DNA from: Trichosphaerium sp. ATCC 40318
Taxonomy: Eukaryota > Discosea > Flabellinia > Trichosidae
Assembly (NCBI GenBank): GCA_038496445.1
Contig: JALMLS010000093.1
Span: forward strand, 310,001 to 374,000
Direction of reading: 5' to 3'
Length of the DNA stretch: 64,000 bases
Both the position numbers and the translations under genes were made by a program. How positions within the stretch are numbered: position 1 is the stretch's first letter; each line of letters opens with the position of its first letter. The notes below the pieces were generated by a model. It ran no database searches and had not been told where the DNA came from. It was given only the letters and a program-made list of their open reading frames with translations. Positions 12,501-23,811 of the stretch are shown here, one piece after another.

Positions 12501-13508
12501 TACTCCTCCGGGGTTAATATTGATCCAACTTATATCCGCTTGTTTTGCGTATACAATCACAATACAGTCATTGCACTCATCACTACCTGCGCTCATATCC
12601 CAATATGTAGAGAGCTCTAATAGCATAGTTATAAGTAAGCATTTGAAGTATACTCTTACCTTCTACAATAGGAATAGCAGGTTCTGGAATTCGCTTTATT
12701 GTTACCTTAGGGTCTCTCCTGGAAAACGGTTGAGAAGCTGCATAAGATTGCATCCTATTTTGGCTGTATATAATTGATACAGTATTCTCGATACTCAAAT
12801 CATCGAAAAGCGTTAAACCACTAATAAGGTCTTTCTATATTATGGTAAAATGAGTGAGATATAGTTGACAGATAACGCTCGAAGGGGTAGCTTACGATGG
12901 GCGGGATAATTGTGTTAAGCACAATGGATATACTTTGGTCTTTCTGTTCAGTCACCAGTGCGAAAAACTGTCCGTTGTCATATCCTACTTTTGGATTGTA
13001 CCCTGATTCCTGTATATTCAATCTTTTTGGCACTACTTTTGTTCCACTTTGAATATCTAAAGCAAAAACAAAAATAAAATTTTGGGCACGTGCAAACTTG
13101 CTATGTTTTTTTTTTCGTTCTGCGTGAAGTGTACCATCGAAAGTGAAAGAAGCGGCCATAACGGTGGTGCTCGCTTCAAAAGCGACTACAAAGTACTCCT
13201 ACATTTCATTAGATTTCAGAATTTAGTTGGCTGATGGATAGATGTCATAAACTACCACGTACTGAGCCATAATCAATAGACGCATGTGCTAGGGTTTGTC
13301 CAGAATGAACGTTTATCAACTCGCGTAGTAGAAATGGCTTTGCCAAATCCAAGGAAACAGCTGTAAAGAATAAACGACAAATACAATTTTGTAACTTGCA
13401 AAAAAAAACTAAAACTAGAAAAACTGAATGGAAGGCGCCAGCTACCGAACCTGATCCGAATAAAAAGGATAACACTATAATATATCGATATAAGGTAAGG
13501 CGTTGCAT
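9548..13508 (-). CDS. Receptor tyrosine kinase, single-pass
   Basis: Type I membrane receptor tyrosine kinase. It starts with the signal peptide MQRLTLYRYIIVLSFLFGSG (ATG 13508). A roughly 600-residue ectodomain over many small exons is not assigned to a known module. Next comes a single transmembrane segment near 11280 (SPITLIVIIVVVVVV), a basic juxtamembrane region, then the kinase. Kinase landmarks are the glycine loop GQGAYGVV, VALKF (ATP lysine), VHRDLAARN (catalytic loop, assembled across an intron), DFGMSRN, IKWMAPENM, SDVWSF and a C-terminal RPKMDHICKMLGKI. RDLAARN and IKWMAPE are tyrosine-kinase signatures. All catalytic residues are present, so it should be active. The ectodomain near the membrane is cysteine-bearing (FCCLP, CEQSYSVQC). 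The ligand is unknown, and the subfamily cannot be assigned by eye. Confidence 0.9.
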
Positions 13509-13935
13509 ATCCAGCGAAGTGGCTTCACAAAATGGCTTAAACAAGAAAAGACTCAAACTTGAAAAAAAATAGCAAATCACGTGGAAACACATTCTATTAC
13601 AATAAAATCAAATCTAAAGCGAATTTTATGAAAACGCATGAACAAGAAGTTGATGCTTAACTCAAAGATTCAGTGTACAAGGAAATTAGCTGACTATATA
13701 ATACTATTTGTTACAACGTGTCGCTCAAGAATACGATCAAGGCCACCAATTTAGTTGAACAGTATTTCGCCAAATTTTACGAAAAGCGGTCTTGTACGAT
13801 GGCCTATGGTTTTTGACTTTTTAGATACTCAGTTATACCAATAACCATATATTTAAGGATGTATAAGATGGAAATTTATTACACATGGGATAACAAGTAA
13901 ACTCAAAAACGTGTTGTTGTTTTTCGGGCTTCTTT
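13509..13935. other. Spacer upstream of the receptor kinase
   Basis: About 430 AT-rich bases between the start of the receptor kinase and the stop of COMMD3. It must hold the kinase promoter. I see no coding signal or repeat in it. Confidence 0.5.
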
Positions 13936-15112
13936 TTAAAAAATTGCATCTTTGACGCGTTCTAAGGAAGCGCATGCATCTTTGAGTTTTACTACAAGTT
14001 CTTGCAACTGTTCTCTTGAACAAGTAAATTCATGTACACTCTCGGTTGTAGAATCGTTACCATCAATACATTTGAGTCGGATCTAATCGAACATGTGAGT
14101 GTTTAACAAAAAAAATTGTTTGCAAAAAAAGATTTTTTTCCTTTTGCTTTTTTGTATTCAGCGATCATTAGCTTTGGATCAAAGTCAGCTAGTGTGGTTT
14201 CTATAGAAGCATCTAACCCTTATCCCACAAGTTGTAGAAAAAAAGTTTTTGTGTCAGAAGCGCTTCTAATAGAACAAGAGCTTGTATTTTAGACTTTCGT
14301 TCATGTATATTTTTTGATAGCTTACCATGTATACTGGGTGATTTATCTTCTCTACACTGTTAGACTTCATAAAGTAGTCAAGGCGCCATTCAACATCAAC
14401 GACATGATCAAAATTAAAGCTTGGTATTGCTAGTGTATCTGTACGAAGAGAATCAAGGTATTCTTGGTAAGCCTAATTCCAAAACAAAAAAGTTAGTTTG
14501 TAACGTCACGTGCACGTATGAAACTAGAAATAAGCAAAACAACAACTCAGCGCCAGATTGGTTAAAGTAGGAGGCGTTAAATCAGTTTTGAGGGTTTTTG
14601 GGTTTTGACATTTCAGAATAGTTTTTGGAGATGTCAGTGTACTACGCTTTGCGTCGTACGATCAATGGCGCTGTTTACACTGTTTTTAAAAAATAATAAC
14701 GTAATTACCGTAGCTACTGCTTCTGATCGCTCCTTTGTTACTTCCAGTTCTTGTAATATCTCTCTACGTTGTTTTTAAGCTATTCAAAGATGAAATGGGT
14801 GTAAAACGTACTGTACTTGTTCAACGTTGTAATTTAGTTTACCTGCTTCAGTGAGAAACGCTGAGAGTGTTCCATATCCTTTTTTAAAAGCAGAAGGATC
14901 CAACGACTTTAGCGCCGAGTCTATTAATGTTAATATAGCGAATGCGCGTAATTTTTACCCTTTAGAGCTCTTTCAGTAGCTTTGCCACATAAAACAGCAC
15001 ATGTTGCAGTTGAGAGTCGTTTACATGCTGGGGCGTCTAGAGCATTAAGTAGTTGCGAAACAGCATTTGTTATTTCGTCTGGTAGTCCGTCCATGGCGTT
15101 AAAATTCAACAA
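13936..15112 (-). CDS. COMMD3: COMM domain-containing protein 3
   Basis: Small COMMD protein of the Commander complex, which works with the CCC and retriever assemblies in endosomal cargo recycling. The C-terminal COMM domain is clear: DVEWRLDYFMKSNSVEKI followed by EFTCSREQLQELVVKLKDA and CASLERVKDAIF, closely resembling COMMD3 rather than other family members. The N-terminus is MLNFNAMDGLPDEITNAV (a second ATG six codons in is an alternative start), followed by a helical region across several short introns. The start lies only 28 bases from the start of a divergent gene, so the two probably share a bidirectional promoter. The COMMD3 assignment rests on remembered similarity of the WRL and FTCSxEQLQ blocks. 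Confidence 0.82.
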
Positions 15113-15140
15113 ACTTTAAAAACGTCATGACTTGCGTTGA

Positions 15141-15647
15141 ATGTCAGCTTCCATTTCTTTGTGGCTTGACGTTTTGATCATGGCAGTTCGTAGGAGCACT
15201 CGTGTGAGAAAGAAGAAGCCAGTGTTCGATAGTGAATACATGTGGGCTTGGGCTACGAAGTGGAGAGGTGTTTTAGGTTATCACTCGGTTAGTACAATGG
15301 CTAGCAAGCTTGGAGTACCTATGCACGTATCAGGAGTGTTTGATACAAAAGTGCATGAATTTGCTAAACAACAAGCTATCTCTAAGGCAAAGGGTACTCT
15401 ACTAGCGGAGCGCATGGAGCATGTGTATAATACTAAACAATTTGGAAAGGGTAAATTTAAGTTTCCACCATCTTTGATGATTGTAAAGAAAAATGATGTT
15501 TCGAAGAAAAAAAGAAAGTTGGAAACAGATGTCACTAACGAGCCAATAAAAAAGCCTCGTCTTGAAGAGAAAGATAATATTAGTGATGAAAACATAAGTC
15601 TATGTAGTGAAAAGGATGTGGACAAGAAGGATAGCAGTGAAGAATAA
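15141..15647 (+). CDS. Small basic, probably nuclear protein
   Basis: Single-exon frame of 168 codons, or 155 if the second ATG at 15180 (MAVRRSTRVRKKKP) is used; that one looks more natural because it opens with a basic cluster. The middle contains EYMWAWATKWRGVLGYHSV and repeated short basic patches. The C-terminus is KKKRKLETD-type, a likely nuclear localisation signal, then an acidic-serine tail. I do not recognise the family. The basic head and KKKRK motif suggest a chromatin or nuclear role by inference only. It is divergently paired with COMMD3. Confidence 0.7.
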   Translation: MSASISLWLDVLIMAVRRSTRVRKKKPVFDSEYMWAWATKWRGVLGYHSVSTMASKLGVPMHVSGVFDTKVHEFAKQQAISKAKGTLLAERMEHVYNTKQFGKGKFKFPPSLMIVKKNDVSKKKRKLETDVTNEPIKKPRLEEKDNISDENISLCSEKDVDKKDSSEE

Positions 15648-15865
15648 AAAATGGAGATAAAAATTCTTGGAGTTAACAAAATGTATTCCGAATTTTACCA
15701 CTATGTTTATTATGTACATAGCTAATATTTCACCACCAGTTGTAACAAGTGTATACAAAATGTAGAGTGAATCAACAGCAATTTGAATAGTTTTTTCTTA
15801 GTGAATAATGGTCATCATCACAAAGACTTATAAATTTGGTTTTAATATTAGTGACACCAAATAAA

Positions 15866-16190
15866 TTATTGCTTCTTCACCCAAGACTTCGCACCTTTGA
15901 AAACATTGTTGACTCTTTGACGTGTTGTGTACAACAGCTTATCTGAAGCGTTTGTAAAAGAGGCAACTTACGCTACGCAATACATTGAGTCCATCTTCCG
16001 TTACAAATTCACAACCATAGCCAAGGTTGATAGAGTGTACACATGCCAACGCTTTTAGCATCATCTAATATTGATTTGGAATATAACAAATAGATAGTAT
16101 GTACTCCTGCTAGGCAAACTTTCATTCTGCAATGGCCGTTTCTCTTGAAGCTATTTCATGCACACTAGCCAACGCCTTGATACCCTACTA
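15866..16190 (-). CDS. Possible small multi-exon protein
   Basis: Minus-strand coding-like pieces: MMLKALACVHSINLGYGC preceded by a well-formed GTACAT...ATTAG intron, and a terminal piece SDKLLYTTRQRVNNVFKGAK ending KKQ at TAA 15866. A related piece, IKALASVHEIASRE, lies just upstream, suggesting an internal repeat. The joins are not consistent in one frame by eye, so the exact gene model is unknown. It is either a short gene or a decayed one, in the spacer between the basic protein (ends 15647) and the antiporter (ends 16376). The rest of that spacer shows nothing clear. Confidence 0.3.
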
Positions 16191-16375
16191 TACTTGATAA
16201 AGCAACAGTATCCTCCCCAGGTCATGCACCAGCTGGTCGTTGTTTTTTTTCAAATTCTGTTTTTTTAAAAGTAACCTTGGTTACTTTTGCAGGTCACGGT
16301 TCTCAGTTGTCTAACCCAAGTCGTTTTTTCTAATAAATACAATCTAAGTTTATTAATACAATAACTATTAAGCAA

Positions 16376-19272
16376 TCAGCCTAATACATGACCATCTCTA
16401 GTTACAACTAACGGATATTTACTTCTTGTACAGCAGCAACAACAAAACTTTTTGACAATTTTGTATAAATTACTGTGTATATCACTGTTACTTAAAACTC
16501 CTGTCCTTGTATCGATTGTACCAGGTCGTTTTCCAATCAGAAACAATATCAAAATTAACAACGGTATACCCAAGATGTATGCAAAATACCAATCATATAT
16601 TTGCATGCCGACAGGGATGTATCCTGTTACCAATGCTGAAAAAAGAAGAAAAAAGTGAGAATTTTAAAAAAACACTAGAGTGCCGATATTGAAGCTTACC
16701 TACACACAGTACAAGGATAGCATATGGTAGTTGTGTTATTGTATGACGAGTCGTCTTAATACCAGACACAGAAGCACTAACCAGTGTGAGAAAAATTCGA
16801 AAACTCAACGCACCTCAAAATTGTTGTATCTGAGAACGGGCTGCAGTGATCTCCCACGTGAGCAGCACCTATCAGTGGTAAGTCTAGAATTTTATTATTG
16901 ATTGAATAGTACCAACAATAGCTCCAAGCGTTGTAACAAGTAATGCATTATCGTGTTTTGCCAAAGGGACTATTACTGGAAACTTGGAATACAGGTCAGA
17001 TGGTATACGAAATTAGATAGCTAAAAGTACCAATATAGCCATTGTACCAAATGATGTACCGCTGAAGAAACTAACAAATGATCCCAAAAGAACTGTTATA
17101 CACGGTAACCAACCATGACCTACTGTTATTGCAGACAGAATGAACTCATCTGTACAAAAGACAATTAATGAAAAAAAAAAGAAACATCAAAAAAGCTTTG
17201 TATGACTAAAGCGTAACACTCACCTAAATGGATTTCAACAATCATGTTTCCAAACGTAAATGCTAGCAGTAGAACAAAAACTGCACCCACAGTTGTCTGC
17301 ATCCCATTGATGAAGTGTATCATAATCTCGTCTAAAGAAAAGATACCAAGACTTTTAAAGAGTACAATCACAAAGAATAAAATAGCGCAATAAGCCCATA
17401 CAAGAGCTGTCAGTATATCAGCATTAGATATAACCTTAGTGATATTCCAGGGACGAACTTAGAAACAACAAAAACTTAGTTAAAGAATACTTCAACGAAG
17501 AAAGCATACTTGAGTTTGAAAGACCATCATAAGTAACTCCAACAATGACCATAACTAGAAGAGACACTAAGATGATTACTGCAATGATCCATCTTTTCTT
17601 AAGTCCTAGTGTATATACATGAGATATCAGAGAGTCAACTGATACGAGGATTAAGTGCTTACCACATGTTGTACATCCTGAAGGCCTTTTCTTTACTACC
17701 CCAACTTGATGATCATTTGAGTTTATTATATCACTTTGAGATTCGTCTTCTACAATAAATTGCTCGCTATCTATAGACGTGAAAGATGAGTGTATTCTAC
17801 AACGTCTTTCTGAATTATACATCCACCCAAAGTCTCTTCCCAGCAAGGCAACCAAGAAAACAAAAACAACAACGAATATTTGGTAATAAAACCTGTCAAA
17901 ACATAAGCGATTCTGATTTTTTTTTTCAAAAATATATATCTCTTACTGCGTTATTGCACCCAATACTGTCCTATAAGCTGGTTCGCTAATACCTACTTCT
18001 CTGAATGTACGTATTGCATAGCCCAAAATAATCCCGAAAACACTTGATACGGGAGATAAACTAGCAACTGGCCCAGCGGTTGAATCTGCAGTAGTCAGAA
18101 CTGTTTAAGCTATCTAACCCTTTATCGTACCTACTATAAATGCGAGCTTGTCACGTGACACATGTGCCTGGTCAGTGACTATTTGTTTGTTAAATGTCAG
18201 GTTGATAAAAAGTCCTATACGCACGTGGTATCATTGCTGGGCCAACAATGAAAATACTTAAATAATCATCTTGATTTATCAACATACCAAAAAGCCATGT
18301 CATCAATTGAACACGCATCGAAGATGAAGCGAACTTGCTTGCTTTTTTAGCAAGAGAAATCATACTCTTGGATTCTTTCAATAGCTCTAATATCATCACA
18401 TCAGTAAGAACAATCAACAAGGGAAGGGATGTACCAGTAAGTCCACCAAGCAGTAATGTATAAATAATGATCTTTGATATGTCACTAAAAACGTTGTCAC
18501 CTTTGGTTGTATTGCATAACGTACGGTTCTTCGAGTACTCTCGGTACATATGTACCAAAAACATCAAGAAACCCACGCAATGGGTTAAAATTAGCGACAA
18601 ACATAGACGAACACCAAATTCCAATAAAAATGCCTAAAAAAGTCATTTTTGGATATCTTGACACCGTTTCATTGTGTACCTATTTCTGGGCTTCGAAGAC
18701 CTACTATGATAGCAACAGCTAGTAGAGGCGGTAATAGAGTTAGGTATCCAGGCATGCTGTGTACTTTCTTTTCAAAATGATGAGTGTACGTCAAGTTTTC
18801 TTTTCTAGCTTAATAAGAAGGGAACGAACTACTGTTTGATCTCTTTTTTTTAAGCGCACTGTAAAGTAATATTGATCCTCACAGTTCCCGATCCTTTCCA
18901 GTTGATCTCTGGTAACAAGAATCGGTATGTAGCGTTCGTAACAGCAGTGTTATTGGCAATTAAAACATTTTCATCTTTATAAATAACGTATTCTATTTCT
19001 GTTCCTTCTAAGCACGTGTCAAGCGTCGAAAATAACTATAAGCTACCTGAAATTCTTGAACTGAACTTTACGGTTGGTGCATAACTTTCAGAACTCAAAA
19101 CAAATGAATTGAAGTCAACTTCTATAGTTGGGAATGCTCTAGAATAAAATAAAAAAAACCCCAACTTTCTAAATAAAATTAAACATTACTGTGCTTGCCT
19201 GGCGTAGAATTCTCCTTCGCAGTTGATAATACATGTAAAAGAGCATACGAAAAACCATACCAGAATTGTCAT
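16376..19272 (-). CDS. NhaC-family Na+/H+ antiporter with ectodomain
   Basis: Multi-pass membrane protein of the NhaC/Na_H_antiporter type. The start at 19272 gives the signal peptide MTILVWFFVCSFTCIINC, followed by a luminal or extracellular domain of roughly 130 residues (FPTIEVDFNSFVLSSESY, TEIEYVIYKDENVLIANN). The transporter core opens with MPGYLTLLPPLLAVAIIVGL and contains LTGTSLPLLIVLTDVMILE, the KSMISLAKKASKFASSSM loop, QLMTWLFGMLINQDDYLSIF and DSTAGPVASLSP. The last two correspond to the conserved transport-site blocks of NhaC proteins. The segment across about 18755-18900 only stays open if an intron from GTGCGC to ACACAG is removed. The family is mainly bacterial; a version with a secreted-type N-terminus is notable. 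Substrate is presumed Na+/H+ but not provable here. Confidence 0.8.
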
Positions 19273-19367
19273 GTCAACTTTGCGATGGAATATTTTAAAG
19301 ATTGAAAAAAAAGCGCGGAGAAAAACAAGTGGAGTCAACGCGAGTTTTAATTCGAAACTTACTTTAA
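19273..19367. promoter_or_regulatory. Bidirectional promoter, antiporter/torsin
   Basis: Only 95 bases separate the start codons of the divergent antiporter and torsin genes, both with signal peptides. Both core promoters and 5' UTRs must lie here or overlap the coding starts. No TATA-like element is obvious. Confidence 0.5.
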
Positions 19368-20691
19368 ATGAAAGCATTTCTGACGTTTTTGGTGTTGGCG
19401 TTATGTTTTACAAGCGTAATAGGTACTCATTAAACTATATGACGTGGTCAATGACTTAAAAACTCAAAAGGCGCCAAAACGTTAGACAAAACAGTAACTG
19501 GCTATTTGAAGGAATGGTATGAGTTTCTGGGCTATGATCCATGCGCAAGAAACGGTACACGGCCCTAAACATGGATTTAAGCTAACTATGCTCTAGACCT
19601 CAGTAAAATCAGTGTGAGTCTCCAAAAGAATGTTTTTGGCCAACCAAAGGCTATTCAGATGATAGCAAATGCGTTTAGATCTAAAACCCCTCACCAACCT
19701 CTCTCTATGCATTTTGTAGGCGAGAACGGCGTCGGAAAGACGTTAGCAGCAGTGTCAATTGCACAAGGTTTATTCAAGACGTATTCATACGTAGACAAGC
19801 CAGAAGGATTATTATACCTTCACGGACAAGCTTTTACATCATCTGAGCACGTTAGCATAGATGCAACGCGAGCTGCAATAAAAGAAAAAGTAATAGAGCA
19901 ACTTAAAAAATGTCCTGCGTCTGTCATTGTACTCGATGAATCAGAGGTACGATCTTCTAAATACCTTTAAATCATAAACATTAAACTATCCTTTACACTC
20001 ATAGTGTAAAGAACGTTCAAAGCGTTAAACTAAAGCCAAAAAGAAACCTTCTCTCTTTTTTTTTTTTTTCAACGATTTTTTATTGACGTTTTTTTTTCTT
20101 CTTCGACAGCTTATTCACTGGAGAGCTATATCAGTCTTTCAAGAGTTCCTTGATTATACTGTACGTGTAAGAGAAGATGATGGAGAGGCAGTTATACTGA
20201 ACAAGGCCACGTATATATTCATCTCGGACTTTGTCAAGTCTGATATAACACGTGATAAAACAAATGCTGAAATAACTTTAATGGTTAAATCAGAAGCAAA
20301 TAAGATATGGCGTGATGCAAAACAACATCAACTTATTGATCATGTTATACCTTTTTTTCCAAAAACAAGAGATGGTGCTCATCTTATGCTTGATTATTTG
20401 CTTGAACATGTACTTAGACAGCATCCAACTATAGTAGAATCAAAGATTATTATTCTAGAGCCTGATTCTGTTATGTTGGGTAAGATTGCTAATGTTATAT
20501 ATGATATGGCTGAGGATGGAGCAAATAAAGATTCTAATTATAGAGGGATTGATAGACAGTTTAGAGAAGTTGTTTTAGCTAAGTTGATTGGTGAGGTTGA
20601 AAAGGATGGACGATCTGGTGAGACAGTTGAAATTATAGCTAAAAACAAAAAAATTGAGTTTGCTTGGGAGCTTATGCAACACGAGTTGTAA
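19368..20691 (+). CDS. Torsin-like AAA+ ATPase
   Basis: ER-luminal AAA+ protein of the torsin family, which acts in the ER/nuclear envelope. It starts with the signal peptide MKAFLTFLVLALCFTSVI (exon 1 from 19368). A 66-base intron leads to VTGYLKEWYEFLGYDPCARN, then LSKISVSLQKNVFGQPKAIQ, the torsin N-terminal block. Walker A is GENGVGKTLA and Walker B is VIVLDESE, completed across the intron at about 19948-20109. The sensor-1 region is YIFISDFVKSDIT, and LIDHVIPFFP matches the conserved torsin C-terminal block. The canonical GCK sensor-2 motif is not evident; GIDRQFREVV stands in its place. Stop at 20689-20691. It is head-to-head with the antiporter gene. Confidence 0.88.
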
Positions 20692-21078
20692 TACAACAAA
20701 CATAAAAAAATAAATTGAAAATAAAATTGTGTGCATTAACATTTCCTGTACACGTTAATGTTTTAACCTGAGGAACTCGGGCACCCTTTTCAATTTTTGT
20801 TGACCTGAAGTGTAGCAGTTTCTTTTTCATCTTTTTTTTTATTTAACATGAGATTGACGGTTCAATTGTTGATTGAATAAACACATGAATAACATACCTC
20901 TAATAGATTTCATTTACATTGTGAAGTATTTACGTTTTTTCATTTGTTGCAGTTGACGTAAACGTATTTATTTGTTTCACTAAGATTTACAGTTCTCTGA
21001 ATGCATTTTAAACAAATCATACAACGAAGATTACCTCTCTCAGCCCTTTAATTTATTGATTACCTTGTAAACTTTTAC
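20692..21078. other. Spacer
   Basis: AT-rich 3' UTR and promoter sequence between torsin and the F-box/YwqK gene. It has no coding signal or structured repeat that I can see. Confidence 0.5.
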
Positions 21079-21903
21079 ATGACCACAGCATGCCAAGTAA
21101 GAGTGTAAACCAATTTATGAATAAATCTAACATAATCACAGATCAACAACCAAGAATTAGAAGCGTATTGTCTCTTAAACCTCCCATTAGAGTTACAGCT
21201 AGAAATTATAGATTTAGATCGTGAAGTATCTTTAAAATGGCCTTTATTGTCGAAATACACAGCAACTACAACGAGATTCGATAGTGATCTTAATAAACAT
21301 GGTAAATGGTTGAAAACAACTTCTGCCAAAGATCCAAATCAGTCAATAAAATGTGAACAAGAGTATTGGAAGCATGGAACACGTGATGGAGAATTTAAAG
21401 TATGGTGGTACAGTGGCATATTAAAAGATCACAGGCATTATGTAGATGATAAACTAGACGGAGTGCATAAGAGTTGGTACTACTCAGGCGAATTGCTTTT
21501 ACAAGAAAACCATGTGAATGGTTTGAAAGAAGGAGAACAAAAAATGTGGCATCCTAATGGTCTTTTATGGGAGCATCACCTGTACGTCAATGATAAAAAA
21601 GTTGGAGGGAGTAAAAAGTGGCATTCAAATGGATGTTTATACTCTGTGTGTAGCTACATTGACGGTAAGGCTGAAGGTGTAAAACAAAAATGGTACTCTA
21701 ATGGTACGTTGGCTAAACAAGCCCATTATGCCAATGGCGAGCTGGAAGGAGAGTATGAGACATGGGATCGAAACGGTATTTTGAAAGAGAGAAAAGTAAT
21801 TGATGCCAAAAGGCAATGTAAATCAATAAGCGTTGAAACTGATAGTGACCAAACTACAAAAAAATATTTCAGCCGCATTTCATCGGATGGAGTGTATCAA
21901 TAA
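21079..21903 (+). CDS. F-box-like plus MORN_2/YwqK repeat protein
   Basis: A short first exon MTTACQ (ATG 21079) splices over a GTAAGA...CACAG intron to INNQELEAYCLLNLPLELQL. The block LNLPLELQLEIIDLD resembles an F-box start. It is followed by PLLSKYTATTTRFDSDLNKH, shared with the 43025 paralogue. The rest is about seven repeats of the W-x-x-G-x-L / Y-x-x-G-x-x-x-G-x type (WYYSGELLLQENHVNGLKEG, WHPNGLLWEHHLYVND, WYSNGTLAKQAHYANGELEG). In bacteria these repeats define the YwqK family; similar F-box/MORN proteins occur in some giant DNA viruses. The function is unknown: possibly a substrate adaptor if the F-box works. It is one member of a local family with intact members also at 32054 and 43025. 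Confidence 0.85.
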
Positions 21904-21921
21904 ATAAGAAGTGGTTATGCC

Positions 21922-22140
21922 TTAAAATATACAGGTCTTTTTGGCCTGTTTGGAATAGATGTTAGTCGTAAAAGGATAAAGATAACTAGTAAGTCCACGT
22001 GATTTCTTGGCAAAGCCTTTATTTCCAGCAGCAAGGTGGCTGATACACATTTGTTGTGTACCAATTGCACAGAAAGAACACTTCAGTGTTTCGTAGTAAC
22101 AGAAGCTATAATATTCACCAAAGCCTCTAGACTTCCAAGT
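21922..22140 (-). CDS. Possible terminal exon of an unidentified gene
   Basis: Open minus-strand stretch with coding character: SRGFGEYYSFCYYETLKCSF, then CAIGTQQMCISHLAAGNKGF and a basic end KKTCIF, TAA at 21922. Cysteines in C-x-x-C and C-x(9)-C spacing hint at a zinc-binding or disulfide-rich small domain. A likely upstream piece MRSLTTT lies near 22185. The 5' structure is not resolved and no family is recognised. The remaining bases from 22190 to 22385 look like spacer. Confidence 0.35.
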   Translation of the reverse strand, partial: TWKSRGFGEYYSFCYYETLKCSFCAIGTQQMCISHLAAGNKGFAKKSRGLTSYLYPFTTNIYSKQAKKTCIF

Positions 22141-22385
22141 AAATGTGGTCAGGTTTTATAAACCTAGAAAAAAACAACTGGTTGTAGTCAAACTTCTCAT
22201 CTTTGGCACGTGACTGTCGGTGTTTTTTCTAAACAAAGCTTCTAATGAAACAGCACAGCGGAAGTAACCCACTGGAAGGAGTATAAACCGGGGTCGGCTT
22301 GAGGAGTTGCAGAGTTTTTTTTTCAATCAACTTAAGCAAATGCGATTAAGCGTGCCGCAAAAGTTTACGAATCTCCGCCACTACA

Positions 22386-23313
22386 ATGTTTTACAACGGT
22401 ATTACAAAAAAAAAGTGTAAATAGTACTGTTGGGTAATTATTATCGTAGGTTGGGCCATTTACTTAGAGGACGGAAGGCATACACTCGAAATTGAACATG
22501 GAGTGCTTTCGGTACCTTCTTAAACACGTTGAGGGTATTTTAACAGCGATTTTAGAAAACAATCCTTCGTTTTGATGGTAATGAGGTACATAAAGATCAG
22601 TTCATACATAAAACGCAACGCGCGATCAAATTTAGCCACAATGAACATCAAATAGAGGTAAACTATAGAATTACAATTTGTAACATACAATTACCCGTTA
22701 AAGTGGCTAACGACGCGTCAAGGTTGCTTTCGGCTATAAATTCGTTTATTACACGTATGATGTGTACGTTGATGGTTTCAGTCCGTTTACAGGCAAAATT
22801 GCATCTGTGTACAAGACATCTGGCTGTCTTAAAGTACTGGCAATCACTGTAAGTCACTTTCTGTCGTATTTTGTTGAAAAAAAAACTCAAGGCACAAAAA
22901 GAACTGACTGTATTTTGCTTCTAATAGGCCATCTTTATCAAGACGTTATTACTTATCCTTCTTGGATCACTCTTTTTCATACCTGCAGCTTTGGTTGGTT
23001 GTCTATGCTATGCGTGCTGCGCATCAAAGAGCAAAGCAAGAAGAGAAAGGGTAATCAGAATTTTTTTCCTGTTTTTTTTCGGGTTTTTTTTCCCTTTCTT
23101 CACGTGTTCGGTGTACCTCCTATCTATGGTGGGTATATACTTTAGCCACGGAAGTAAAGCCGCCAACGAAAAAACTAACTGACAAATATTCAGGGATTCA
23201 AAGAACCTTCTTTCGAAGACTCAAGGCCAAAAGTATCTCGTGAAGATGTTCCAACTACACAAGAAGCTAAAGACGTCGAAACTGTACCTCTTACGGCAAA
23301 ATATGAAGTTTAA
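22386..23313 (+). CDS. FAIM-like domain, single-pass membrane protein
   Basis: ATG at 22386 gives MFYNG, which splices to WAIYLEDGRHTLEIEHGVLS, then KTILRFDGNE. This pattern (W-x-V/I-x-L-x-D-G-x-H-x-I-E-x-x-H-G followed by a VDG-type strand) resembles the beta-sandwich of FAIM, the Fas apoptotic inhibitory molecule. A second similar strand pair, YYTYDVYVDGFSPFTGK, follows. Unlike cytosolic FAIM, an exon then encodes a transmembrane helix (TLLLILLGSLFFIPAALVG), a CLCYACCA palmitoylation-type cysteine cluster, a basic stop-transfer and a short tail ending LTAKYEV. The exon structure between 22566 and 22740 is ambiguous because two frames are open. FAIM similarity is from memory and moderate; TM topology is clear. 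Confidence 0.6.
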
Positions 23314-23453
23314 AAACCCTCCAACGCATCAATTAAACTTTTTGGTGTTGTACGTGTACCTCACGTTGAATAAACTAGTAGTAGACAAAAAATCAATTAC
23401 ATTACTATTTTTTTCTATTTTTTTGTTGCTAGCAAGGTTGTCAGTTTTTGTAC

Positions 23454-23687
23454 CTAAGTGACAGGGTTTGCATTACTTTTCGCCAAACTGACGATATGAT
23501 GAATTTCAAAGAGCTCTTCTTCGTCTGCTTCTATTACAAACGCGGAAAGTAATACGTATGAACCCAAGAGCGCAACACGAGGGACAACAAAGCAAATACA
23601 ACCAGAAAAAGTTAAGATAAAACACGTGTACGTAGTTAATAGTATAAACTTTACCAGAACTTTACTATTATTGGTAGGTTTGTTCAC
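23454..23687 (-). CDS. Possible small membrane protein
   Basis: 77-codon minus-strand frame with a Met start, two hydrophobic stretches (FILLTTYTCFILTFSGCICF and ALLGSYVLLSAFVIE) and a polar C-terminus (DEEELFEIHHIVSLAKSN). It is convergent with the FAIM-like gene. A GTAAAG donor could remove part of the first hydrophobic stretch, so the model is uncertain. No family is recognised. Confidence 0.35.
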   Translation of the reverse strand: MNKPTNNSKVLVKFILLTTYTCFILTFSGCICFVVPRVALLGSYVLLSAFVIEADEEELFEIHHIVSLAKSNANPVT

Positions 23688-23811
23688 TATTATTTGAGAC
23701 TAATTCGAAAGGAAAACACTTTTATTATCTTAGTTTATTCACGTTAATTGCTCTACAATCACACTAGCTATTTCACCATAGGCATCACTATTTGAATCTA
23801 GTTAGCTACAA

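Noticed and set aside
12421-12777. 118-codon plus-strand ORF
   Set aside because: It lies antisense to receptor-kinase exons and introns and has no coding character of its own.
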